NCBI GenBank assembly: GCA_963580285.1
Contig: CAUZLF010000193.1
Location: 1-64,000 of the forward strand
Length of the DNA: 64,000 nt
Origin: Lucinisca nassula
Lineage: Eukaryota; Mollusca; Bivalvia; Lucinida; Lucinidae
Direction of reading: 5' to 3'
In this document: positions 45,408 through 55,485 of the stretch, one piece after another
Numbering within the stretch: position 1 is the stretch's first letter
How the letters are laid out: the number at the start of each line of letters is the position of its first letter
Translations under genes and position numbers: made by a program
The notes under the pieces: model-generated
Told to the model about the DNA's origin: nothing
Database searches by the model: none
The model's input: the letters and a program-made list of their open reading frames with translations, nothing else

Positions 45408-46290
45408 TTGTGGGTGCTACATTGTAACGCTGTTCAATCACGATTGAAGGTTTTTGCTTGTACATAGGTATGTCATGCATTGTCATAAGCAATGCATTTT
45501 ATTGTACGCACCGCATTAGAGATAATTTAACATTGAGATTGGCTAGTTTGGACAATTGGTCGTCACGCGTTGGAACGGGAGAAACGACGTACGTGACGTC
45601 ATCGGCGTCGCGACATCAGTTCTAACGGTTCGGCTATCAAATATGAAAGTAGCACACTTAAGTATTTAAGCAAACCATTTATAGAATGGTATTGCGTGGT
45701 GTAGTATTTACTAAAAATATCATGCGGTGTAGCATTTTCGCAAAGTTTTCATTATTATACGTGTTGGATAACTAAAGTAATGAACTGTTAGTCATGAGCT
45801 TTATTTGTGGACTGTTATTTATGAGCTTTGTCTGAAATAGAACTGTGGTATAGTAGTCGATGATTGGTCGATTTGCGCATTTGCGCAGTATGATTGGAAT
45901 CGTCTCTTGCTTATTCTGATGAGCACAGGTTTGATTGCGTATTGCGCAGTTACTGTCAGCATGAAATTGAGTTCCGTATTGCTCGGTCGTGTAAGCATAA
46001 ATTTGAGATGTTTATTGATTCAAGCAGTTTTCAATTATCTATTGCTCAGTTGGGCTGAATAGCTGCACGATCGCTATCACATGTGCGGACAAGCCCGTTT
46101 GTCTGGTCAGCACATGTGCTATAACCGTTATATACATGGGGAAGTTCAGACAATATTTTCCGGGACAGGGGTCGCAGTTTGCTGTATTGTGCCTGTAAGC
46201 CCTATTGTTAGATGTAGACGGTAACTGAGGTGGTGTTTGAGGTGGCTGCTGCTCCCTCACTCTGTTATACGAGCAGGTTAATATATCCTT
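45408..46290. other. Low-copy DNA; CRE-like TGACGTCA
   Basis: No repeat match was seen within the window. A local CpG-rich stretch (45565-45620) contains a perfect TGACGTCA at 45594-45601, the consensus CREB/ATF site. Phrases resembling ATTGCGCAGT recur three times (about 45893, 45938, 46041). It could be a regulatory region, but no transcript evidence is visible. Confidence 0.3.
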
Positions 46291-46303
46291 GGAACCATGT
46301 GTG

Positions 46304-46602
46304 TATGTTTGATTTGTAGTTAAACGTCCCCGTCAACACAATTTAGGTCATTTTGGAGACGTTGATTCCAATTATGTGAGACTTTTACCCGACATTGAGA
46401 CGAAATGACATCTAAATCCCTGTCGCTCAATTAAACCAATATGGATTATAAGCATGGACGGGCCGACTCGCAGCAATTTTCCTGGGCAGACTTAGACGTT
46501 CTAAGCGGATTTTCCAGTACCCATGTGCAGTCGGTATCAGCACTCCGTGGAAGCACCGTGCGGCCCAATCTATTTCTCCAAGCCCAGATGTGCGGTGGCG
46601 GT
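46304..46602 (-). mobile_element. SINE S1 with perfect 13-bp target duplication
   Basis: S1 body (GTTAAACGTCCCCGTCAACA through GCCCAGATGTGCGG) bounded by GGAACCATGTGTG at 46291-46303 and 46603-46615. Confidence 0.9.
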
Positions 46603-46615
46603 GGAACCATGTGTG

Positions 46616-47093
46616 CCCAGCACAAGCGGGCACGGTACTAATTTTATATCAGATTATTCTCCGAAGGACGACGATCGAAACTCCACAGCAGATGTATCAT
46701 AATGACTGGAAGCTACTAAGCGGACATATAATTTAATCCACGTGGAAATAAAGATACTTAATCCACCTTAAATGGATATATGAATTTATGGACATAGGGA
46801 CGGTATTTCGACATAAAGTGAACACGTTCACCTTTTGGTGAACTATTTGAAAGCGCATTTTGTTTGTGATTATTGTTATTCTTTGTTGTTGACAGTGTTA
46901 ATTGTATGTATTGTTTTGTTATATATAGTTTATATACATGTAAATATAAAACAAACATTCTAATTTTCTTGTGGTTTGTCCAACACTAGGTTACTCATCT
47001 ATCGGAGATTACCCTCCGTCATTTGACGGCATATAGGTTTACGGGTCACTATAGGTCAATATGTTACAACCCCATCCATCTTAAACTGTATGC
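46616..47093. other. No recognised feature
   Basis: AT-rich DNA that is unique within the window. Confidence 0.4.
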
Positions 47094-47166
47094 ATCTGGC
47101 CAGTTCAGTCGGTAAAGCATGAGACCCTTAATCTAGAAGTCTTGGGTTCGAGCCCCATGTTAGGCG
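47094..47166 (+). pseudogene. tRNA-Lys(CTT)-like sequence, degraded
   Basis: Cloverleaf positions can be read: acceptor ATCTGGC against GTTAGGC (six of seven pairs counting wobble), and D-loop AGTCGGTA. The anticodon loop is CCCTTAA (anticodon CTT), and the T arm has the B box GGTTCGAGCCC. Mismatches in the D, anticodon and T stems (one each) argue for a pseudogene or SINE head. A TTTTT run follows at once, as in Pol III terminators. It abuts the 5' end of element E. Confidence 0.6.
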
Positions 47167-48626
47167 ACTTTTTGTATTTTATTATGCCCCCAACTTTGAA
47201 AAAGTTGGAGGGGCATATTGCTTCTGGTTCGTTCGTCCGTTCGTCCGTTCGTCTGTTCGTCCGTTCGTCCGTTCGTTACGCTTTTGATGCATAGCATAAC
47301 TAAAGAACCGTGTATGCTAGGGTTTTGAAATTTCAGATATGGATTCCTCATGGAAAATTAGCTGACGCATATTGTTTTCTCGTCCGGATTATGCCCCCCT
47401 TCAAGAGTTATTGCCCTTTGAATTTTTTTTAATAAAATCTTGTCAGCAAGATATCTCAAAAACTATTGGAGCTAGAGCCTTGAAAGTTGGTGATTATATT
47501 GGTGGTGATGAGTAGATGAACTGATTAACTTTTGACAAAATTCCGAAAAATACTTTGTGAGTTATGGCCCTTTGTCATTTTGGTAATTTGTGCCCATTGT
47601 AATGTATGCTAAAAGTGATGCATAGCACAACTTTAGAACCGTGTATTCTAGGGTTTTGAAATTTCATATATGGATTCCTCATGGAAAATTAGCTGACGTG
47701 TATTTTTTTTCTTGTCCGGATTATGCCCCTTTTAAGAGTTATTGCCCTTTGATTTTTTTTTAAATAACATTTTGTCAGCAAGATATCTCAAAAGCTATTG
47801 GAGCTAGAGCCTTGAAAGTTAATGAATATATTGGTGGTGATGAGTAGATGAACCGATTAACTTTTGACAAAATTCCGAAAAATTCTTTGTGAGTTATGGC
47901 CCTTTGTCATTTTGGTAATTTGTGCCCATTGTAATGTATGCTAAAAGTGTTGCATGGCATATCTTAAGAACCGTGTATGCTAGGGTTTTGAAATTTCATA
48001 TATGGATTCCTCATGGAAAATTAGCTGACGCATATTTTTTTTCTCATCCGGATTATGCCCCTTTTAAGAGTTATTGCCCTTTTAATTTTTTTTTTAAATC
48101 TTGTCAGCAAGATATCTCAAAAACTATTGGAGCTAGAGCCTTGAAAGTTTGTAGAATAGATTGGTGGTGATGAGTAGATGAACTGATTCACTTTGGACAA
48201 AATTCCGAAAAATACTTTGTGAGTTATGGCCCTTTGTCATTTTAATAATTTGTGCCCATTGCAATGTATGCTTAAAGTGAGCTAAAGCATAACTTTAGAA
48301 CCGTGTATTCTAGGGTTTTGAAATTTCATATATGGATTCCTCATGGAAAATTAGCTGACGCGTATTTTTTTTCTTGTCCCGATTATGCCCCTTTTAAGAG
48401 TTATTGCCCTTTGAATTTTTTTTTAATAAAATTTTGTCAGCAAGATATCTCAAAAACTATTGGAGCTAGAGCCTTGAAAGTTGGTGAATATATTGGTGGT
48501 GATGAGTAGATGAACTGATTAGCTTTTGACAAAATTCCGAAAAATACTTTGTGAGTTATGGCCCTTTGTCATTTTGGTAATTTGTGCCCATTGTAATGTA
48601 TGCTAAAAGTGATGCATAGCATATCT

Positions 48627-51010
48627 TTGTACTTTGTCAGCACTCTAGCGTCTACATTTCTTAATCCATTTAAATATAACTTCACATAAATGTTCCTTAT
48701 GACAATATCTGGAGCGAGTTCGACCTTCAAGGTCATGACCTCAAGGTCAAGGTCACTGTGGCTATTTTTAGAAAAACTTTGTCATCGCTCTAGCGCCTAC
48801 ATTTCTTCACCAATTTCAATATAACTTCACACAAATAATCTTATAAATATATCTCGAGCGAGTTCGACTTTCAAGGTCATGACCTCAAGGTCAAGGTCAC
48901 TGTGGCTATTTTTAGAAAAACTTTGTCATCGCTCTAGCGCCTACATTTCTTCACAAATTTTAATATAACTTCACACAAATGTCCTTATAAAAATATCTCG
49001 AGCGAGTTCGGCTTTCAAGGTCATGACCTCAAGGTCAAGGTCACTGTGGCTATTTTTATAAAAACTTTGTCATCGCTCTATCGCCTACATTTCTTCACCA
49101 ATTTCAATATAACTTCACACAAATGTTCCTTATAAAAAATCTCGAGTGAGTTCGACTTCAAGGTCATGACCTCAAGGTCAAGGACACTGTGGCTATTTTT
49201 AGAAAAACTTTGTCATCGCTCTAGCGCCTACATTTCTTCACCAATTTCAATATAACTTCACACAAATGTTTCTTATGACAATATCTCAGCGAGTACGACT
49301 TTCAAGGTCATGACCTCAAGGTCAAGGTCACTGTGGCTATTTTAAGAAAAACTTTGTAATCACTCTAGCGCCTACATTTCTTCACTGATTTCAATATAAC
49401 TTCACACAAATGTGCCTTATGACTATATCTTGAGCGAGGTCGACTTTCAAGGTCATGACATCAAGGTCAAGGTCACTGTGGCTATTTTTAGAAAAACTTT
49501 GTCATTGCTCTAGCGTCTACATTTCTTCACTGATTTCAATATAACTTCACACAAATGTTCCTTATGACAATATCTCGAGTGTTTTCGACTTTCAGGGTCA
49601 TAACCTCAAGGTCAAGGTCACTGTAGCTATTTTTAGAAAAATTTTGTCATCGCTCTAGCGCCTACATTTCTTCACCGATTTCAATATAACTTCACACAAA
49701 TGTTCCTTATGACAATATCTCTAGCAAGTTCCACTTTCAAAGTCAAGGTCACTGTGGCTATTTTTAGAAAAACTTTGTCAATGCTCTAGCGCTTACATTT
49801 CTTCACTGATTTCAATATAACTTCAAACAAATGTTCCTTATGACAATATCTCAAGCCATTTCAACTTTCAAGGTCAAGGTCACAATGGCTATTTTTAGAA
49901 AAACTTTGTCATCGCTCCAGCGCCTACATTTCTTCACCGATTTTAATATAATTTCACAAAAATGATCCTTATGACAATACCTCGAAAGAGTTCGACTTTT
50001 AAGGTCAAGGTCACTGTGGCTATTTTTAGAAAAACTTTTTCATTGCTCTAGCGCTTACATTTTTTCACCAATTTCAAAATCGATTCACACAAATGTTCCT
50101 TATGACAATATCTGTAGCGAGTTCCACTTTCAAGGTCAAGGTCACTGTGGCTATTTTTAGAAAAACTTTGTCAATGCTCTAGCGCTTACATTTCTTCACC
50201 AATTTCAATATAACTTCACACACATGTTCCTTAAGACAATATCTCGAGCGATTTCGACTTTCAAGGTCAAGGTCACTGTGGCTATTTTTAGAAAAACTTT
50301 GTCATCGCCCTAGCGACTACATTTCTTCACTGATTTCAATATAACTTCACACAAATGTTCCTTATGACAATACCTCGAGTGAGTTTGACTTTCAAGGTCA
50401 AGGTCACTGTGACTATTTTTAGAAAAACTTTGACATGGCTCTAGCGCTTACATTTCTTCACCGATTTCAGTATAACTTCACACAAATGTTCCTTATGACA
50501 ATATCTCGAACTATTTCGAGTTTCAAGGTCAGGGTCACTGTGGCTATATTTAGAAAATCTTTGTCATCGCTCTAGTGCCTACATTTATTGATGGATGTTA
50601 ATAAAACTTCACACAAATTTTTCTTATGGTAATATCTCGAGTTGCTTTGACTTTCAAGGTCATGACCTCAAAATCAAGGTCACTATGGCTATTTTTAGAA
50701 AACTTTGTCATTGCTCTACCGCCTACATTTATGATTTTTATTTAACTTCACACAAAAGATGCTTATGATAATATCTTGAGCAAGATCTACTTCGCGGCCA
50801 TGGCCTCAAGTCAAGGTCCCTATGACTATTTTTAGAGAAATATTGTCATCACTCTAAAACCTACATTTATGGATGGATTTTTAAAACAAACTTTACACAA
50901 ATGTTGCATATGATAATATCTCAAGCAAGTTGGACTTTTGCCATTTCAGTGTTTTCCACACACGAAGTTGTCTTGTGCGAGGGGATTTGTATCGCATGCG
51001 ATGCCTTGTT
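48627..51010 (+). mobile_element. Family N element, 5'-truncated, inside E
   Basis: About 17 units with CTTTGTCATCGCTCTAGCGC, CTACATTTCTTCACCAATTT and CAAGGTCAAGGTCACTGTGG. Longer units (about 145 bp) carry an extra CATGACCT; shorter ones (about 132 bp) lack it. It ends GTGCGAGGGGATTTGTATCG, a palindrome, then CTTGTT at 51005-51010. The 5' terminus with ATCCCCTCGCAC is missing. It is the reverse orientation of the 13.7-16.0 kb copy. Confidence 0.75.
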
Positions 51011-51035
51011 TTTTTTTTAATAAAATCTTGTCAGC

Positions 51036-51685
51036 AAGTCCATATCTTGAGAACTATTAGAGCTTCATTAATTATTCTTGGTACAAACTTGCATCCAGGA
51101 ATTGCAACTTCAACGCAAGCATTCATATCTGACATTGACCTGTATTTCATGGTTCACTGACTTCGTGAATTATTGCGACCACCCTGACTTTCACCTTTCT
51201 CGAAAACTATTAAAGCTTTTTAAATTATAATTGGTACAAACTTGCATCTAGGAATTGCAACTGCAACGCAAGCATCCATATTTGACTTTTACCCATATTT
51301 CATGGTTCACTGACTTTGTGAATTATTGCGACCACCCTGACTTTCTATCTAATGTAAGAGTCCATTTCTCAAGATCTATTACAGCTTCATTAATTGTATT
51401 TGGTACAAGCTTGCATTTAGGAATTGAAACTTCAATGCAAGTATCCATTTCTGACCTTGACCTACATTTTATGGTTCACTGACTTTGTAAAATAGTGTGA
51501 CAACCCTAACTTTCACCCTGATGTAAGAGTGTTTTTAAGAGTTTCATTGATGATACTTGGTACATGCTTGCAACTAGGAGTGAAATTTTTATGCAGGCAT
51601 CCATGTTTGACCTTGACCTAGATTTCATGGTTTGGTGACTTTGCGCCCCCACAGGCGCGACATAGCCTTCGGGGGAATTCTTGTT
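51036..51685 (+). mobile_element. Family C-like (D) element 3' part inside E
   Basis: Units of about 160 bp related to element C (CTTGAGAACTATTAGAGCTT, ATTGCGACCACCCTGACTTT). The 3' end is GCGCCCCCACAGGCGCGACA, a CCCCC/GGGGG plus AGGC/GCCT hairpin, then CTTGTT at 51680-51685. The 5' TCGCGCC end is absent. Confidence 0.7.
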
Positions 51686-51889
51686 GTATGTTTTTGAGTC
51701 TTTAACAATATTTGTTGAATATTTTGCCATCTAAGGACAAGCAAAGGTTGGGGGCATTGTGTTTTACAAACACCATTTCTAGTTTAATTTTTATTTTAAT
51801 TATTGTTTGTCCTTCAATAAATGTTGTTTTTTAACATATTTGTTTTGTACATTTTGGTTATGTTTGGATTTTTTTTCGCAGACAGATTG

Positions 51890-52036
51890 ACATGACAACT
51901 GGCTTGCCAAACATTATTTTGCTTTGTGTGAGGCTAAGCCGAGGGAAAATTTTGGAAAGTGTGGTTAGGTAAACGGACCGGCTCGATATGCCTAAATGGT
52001 GTCGACTGGCCCGTTAAACTATAAACAAACAAACAA
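51890..52036 (+). mobile_element. SINE S4-like fragment
   Basis: It ends ACCGGCTCGATATGCCTAAA, GTCGACTGGCCCGTTAAACT then ATAAACAAACAAACAAA. The head is degraded. Confidence 0.6.
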
Positions 52037-52739
52037 ATTGAGGACGCTTTGAAACAAAACCAAAACGGTCATAGTGAAGATTATATATGCTCTTGTCGTA
52101 TGGGTTTTGTCAAGAACTTATTGGAAGTACTACTTGGTTTTGTTTGTACAATATCGATAAAAGAACTGCGATGGGAAGTGAACACTGACGAAAGTCCAAC
52201 AGCAAATATGAATATAGATGCATTGTTGACTTAATATTATTATGCTATTTAATTTCTCAAAATGAGGTCTTCCTTTTATGATCAGAGAAATGAAATATAA
52301 AATCATTGGTGAACTGTTGTCAATAGTTTCGATGAACTGTCTCAAAGTCTGTCGATGCACTGTATCTATAAACCGTGTCGGTGAACAGTGTGACTTATAC
52401 AGGCAGTAAGGTCTGTACAGTACATTATTAATTGATTATCCTGTATTGGTCGGAGGTCATCCGTATTAACAGCAGGTCAACCAGTATAAACTGAGGTCAA
52501 GTGAGGTAAAAAAATCAATAATCATGTTTTTTTTTTTTAATTGTGTCAATTAATAAAATTGTCATTAATCAAGTAATTTCGCATTGACCGAGGTACAGGT
52601 CCGAGGTCTGCTGCATTGGCCCTCGGCCGAATGACCCAGGTACAGGTCCAAGATTACTTAAACTGATTAAAAGCGATTTGTAATGCCGGCACTCTTGTGG
52701 ATCTAGCAGGTCTGTGGTTACAAATTATATAATTCGATA
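52037..52739. other. No recognised feature
   Basis: AT-rich. Repeated GAGGTCAAG/GGTCCGAGGTC phrases lie at 52450-52650. No gene is recognised. Confidence 0.4.
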
Positions 52740-52741
52740 TT

Positions 52742-52890
52742 TTTGTGTAGTGGTTATGCTACTCGCCTGATAAACCAGGGATTACAGGACTGATCACGGG
52801 CTTCTCCAGACTTTCGGATGAGTATTTAAACCGAGGTCCCGTCTCCGTATGGCCTTCTCTGTTGGTGGGACGTAAAACTGAAACACACTA
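52742..52890 (+). mobile_element. tRNA-derived SINE S2
   Basis: TGTGTAGTGGTTATGCTACT (A box), degenerate GACTGATCACGG (B box), CTTCTCCAGACTTTCGGATG, TTAAACCGAGGTCCCGTCTC and the end GTTGGTGGGACGTAAAACTG. Confidence 0.78.
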
Positions 52891-53989
52891 ACTCATTCGA
52901 TATTTTTGCGACAAATGTAAAGTAAACGATTGAATTACATTTAGTTCTCCGTCTTAGTGTAATGACATGCATTGTTTTATCAGTCCAGACAAATGTTTAT
53001 TAATTAAATCCACACAGAATCAGACTCTGATTGAAAACTATTATCTTTAGTTGCATCATTAAAATATTGCAGAAAGCTCCTAAAATGCATGATGGAATAA
53101 ATTCGAATTTAATTTTGAACTATTTAAGACAACCATGTCTGCAATTCTATAAAGCTCCGATTTCGCTGATAAATTTGAAATGGGCGTATAAATCCGTTTG
53201 TATCTGGAAGCTTGATGTTTGCTTATTGGCTGAAACACGATAATCGCTTTCCCACAGCCATACAGCTTGACAATTTGATACTAAAATGTCTCGATCAAAA
53301 TGCATTTGTTAAATTATTTAGTATTTCTGACGCATTAATATCGTAATAATAAAAACGAAGAAACAGCCTGAAAACTACTCCATTTGCTTGATTATCAACA
53401 TGTGGTTTTATTGTCCCAAAATTAGCTCAAGGAGAGTGATAACATTTCATGTTGAAGGATTTTAATGGGATTCTTGTCAGGGTCATGATGGGTTTTACAA
53501 CATCTCTTTTTTTCGGAAATCTGGTAAAACCTGCTAGACTGCAAGGTGTTAAAATGTCATATCACAGCCACACTCTTGTTATATTACAAAATATCTCCAT
53601 TGAGTAAGTGCGTCATTGAGAGAACAAGGTGTTTGAGTAAATGACTATTTGGCAAGGATGTCTTCATGAAAACAAATAATATCACTTTATCTTATACACT
53701 CCTACCAAAATGTGATAAAAGTTTCCTCAATTTGAGTAGCGTTGATCTTTCAGGCTCCAACAATTAAAACAAACAGATCTTACCAAAGACTATAAATCAG
53801 ATAATATGTCAGACTATCTGATTAAATTCTAGAAAAAGGCACACTGGCTGCATGAAGGAGATAAAATTCTAGAAAAAGCAGAGTATAATTAGTTTTCCAG
53901 ATTGTAGCAGAGTTGAACATTATTTAGTTTCCATTGACCAGCCTGCTCAAAACTTTTTTTTTGTTTTCATTAGGTGAACAGCTCTGTTA
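52891..53989. other. No recognised gene; one GTGA-array-like stretch
   Basis: 53617-53700 (GGTGTTTGAGTAAATGACTA, GTCTTCATGAAAACAAATAA) resembles the unit of the 55.5-59.5 kb array. The rest is unassigned. Confidence 0.4.
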
Positions 53990-54250
53990 AATGAACGCCC
54001 CCACTAAACCCCACTTTATTTAGAGAACACTGGGGTTTACGGGTGTATACATGATTTTCCTTATTTCTGCCCCAAGACATAGTTTGTGGGTACTCGTTAG
54101 AACCGCCTCAATGAGGCTGTTCTAACGAGCACCTGCAACCTAAGCTTGGATTATAAATAAGAAAAATATCATGGATTTTCATCAGAAAAGTAGCCATTTT
54201 GGTGATGTGAAAAAAATGCACTATGTGTCACGGCTTTGTTATCGTAATGG
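53990..54250 (+). mobile_element. MITE M1, best-preserved copy
   Basis: AACCCCACTTTATTTAGAGA...ACACTGGGGTTTACGGG, then TATACATGATTTTCCTTATT. The palindrome TCGTTAGAACCGCCTCA facing TGAGGCTGTTCTAACGAG follows, then AAATAAGAAAAATATCATGG, GTAGCCATTTTGGTGATGTG and the end TTGTTATCGTAATGG. Non-coding. Confidence 0.75.
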
Positions 54251-54267
54251 TTGTGGTTTTACGGCCC

Positions 54268-54402
54268 TTCCAAGATTATTTCACTTATTCAGTTGAGCCA
54301 AGTGATAATCAGAGGTTGGCAAAAACCGGAGTGCCCGTAGAAAAACCACGCAGAACTTAGCGTCTCACACGTGACCCCAGCCAGGCTTGAACCCACAGCG
54401 GC
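54268..54402 (-). mobile_element. tRNA-derived SINE S3
   Basis: The plus strand shows AAGATTATTTCACTTATTCA, AAAACCGGAGTGCCCGTAGA and CAGGCTTGAACCCAC (complement of a B box). It matches the complement of 40250-40400. An S1 head fragment follows at 54420-54485. Confidence 0.72.
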
Positions 54403-54419
54403 TTACTCATGTGTCGTCA

Positions 54420-54485
54420 GTTTCGGCTCTACGTGGAAGCACCATTCAGCTCATTATATTTCTCCAAGCCACGATAGGCGGGCGA
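54420..54485 (-). mobile_element. SINE S1 head fragment
   Basis: GGCTCTACGTGGAAGCACCA and TATTTCTCCAAGCCACGATA only. Confidence 0.6.
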
Positions 54486-54788
54486 TTTTTGGTTTGATAT
54501 TTAGTATGATAACTGAATAGTCGATTCTATGCTAGTTGAAATCTTACCAAGTCTTTTTATGAGCATATTAACGTAAAGTCGGAGCCGAAGCGTAACGTTG
54601 ACATATTTTGATGGGGCCAAAAATAGACCTTTATTGGGATTCTTTTCATCTCAACAAAATGGGAAAATATATTTATTTTTCTTCTTTTTTTTTTCTTTTT
54701 TTTCTTTATTTATTTGTGATTTTTCCTCATTACTAAAACCTCTTAGTTGCTTACTTTACCTTATTTACTTACCTACTTGCTATTGAAT

Positions 54789-54827
54789 CAACGTTGAAAC
54801 AACGTTTAAAAAGTTGTTTCAACGTTG
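54789..54827. repeat. Perfect 15-bp inverted repeat
   Basis: CAACGTTGAAACAAC faces GTTGTTTCAACGTTG across a 9-base loop, with extra AACGTTGAA-like repeats next to it. Confidence 0.85.
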
Positions 54828-55221
54828 AATCAAAGTTGAGTCAGTGTTGTGTGCCTGCAAGATTACTTGCTAACTTACCTACTCACCCACTCACTTGCTT
54901 GCTCGCGTGCTCACACACTCACTCACTCACCCACTTAAACCTGTTTCTTTTATTTTCCTCTGTATAGTTAACAGCCATCTGCATTGTCCTTACCTTTAGC
55001 AACTTCTTTTGAGTGTTTCCAGATTTTTGCCAGCTCTGGTAATAAAATACCCATTCTGACAGTCCAAAGCAGAAAGATGGTTTAGTTTAGAGATTAAAGT
55101 CTGATAACAAAATAGAGAAAATTCAGAAAAAGTCTGTATTTTGTAAGAGTGTATATGCGAATCGCTGTGGACAACTTCGAATATTTTCCGGAGTATATAA
55201 TGTCCTGTAAAATTCGTAAAT

Positions 55222-55485
55222 CATATGACTTTGTTTGACTGAGGTTGAACGTCCACTTCAACACTGTATAGGTCATTTGGAGACGCTGCTTCCAGTTTGG
55301 TTGAACTTTTACCTGACATTGAGATGTCGTCCAATGAAACGAAAAGGGATTATAAGCTTGGGTGGTCCGACTCGAATCGCTTTACCTGGGCCGGCTGTGA
55401 TCCTCTTAGCGGTCGGTTTCAGCGCTGCGTGGAAGCATCATGCAGCCCATTTATTTCTTCAAGCTCCGATGGGCGGGGGCGTATG
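55222..55485 (-). mobile_element. SINE S1, diverged
   Basis: TTTGACTGAGGTTGAACGTC through GAAGCATCATGCAGCCCATT and CAAGCTCCGATGGGCGGGGG. A CATATGA repeat flanks it (weak duplication). The 116-codon open frame is an artefact. Confidence 0.75.

Larger units (their letters stand above)
47184..51784 (+). mobile_element. Tandem-repeat element family E, composite
   Basis: It starts ATGCCCCCAACTTTGAAAAA with a hairpin (CCCCCAACTTT facing AAAGTTGGAGGGG), then a GTTCGTCCGTTCGTCC run. Four units of 330-333 bp follow (47287-48612), each with GAACCGTGTATTCTAGGG, TCCTCATGGAAAATTAGCTG and GATGAGTAGATGAACTGATT. A family N array (48627-51010) and a family C-like array (51036-51685) are embedded. The right end has CAAAGGTTGGGGGCAT, the inverted partner of the start, then a GTGTTT/AAACAC hairpin and terminal CTAGTT. 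No protein is encoded. Confidence 0.7.

Noticed and set aside
45408..47090. LTR retrotransposon ends
   Set aside because: I could not find a direct repeat pair, primer-binding site or polypurine tract.
47922..48509. Two similar frames (82 and 68 codons) as paralogous small proteins
   Set aside because: They are the same phase through tandem 331-bp units; similarity comes from the array.
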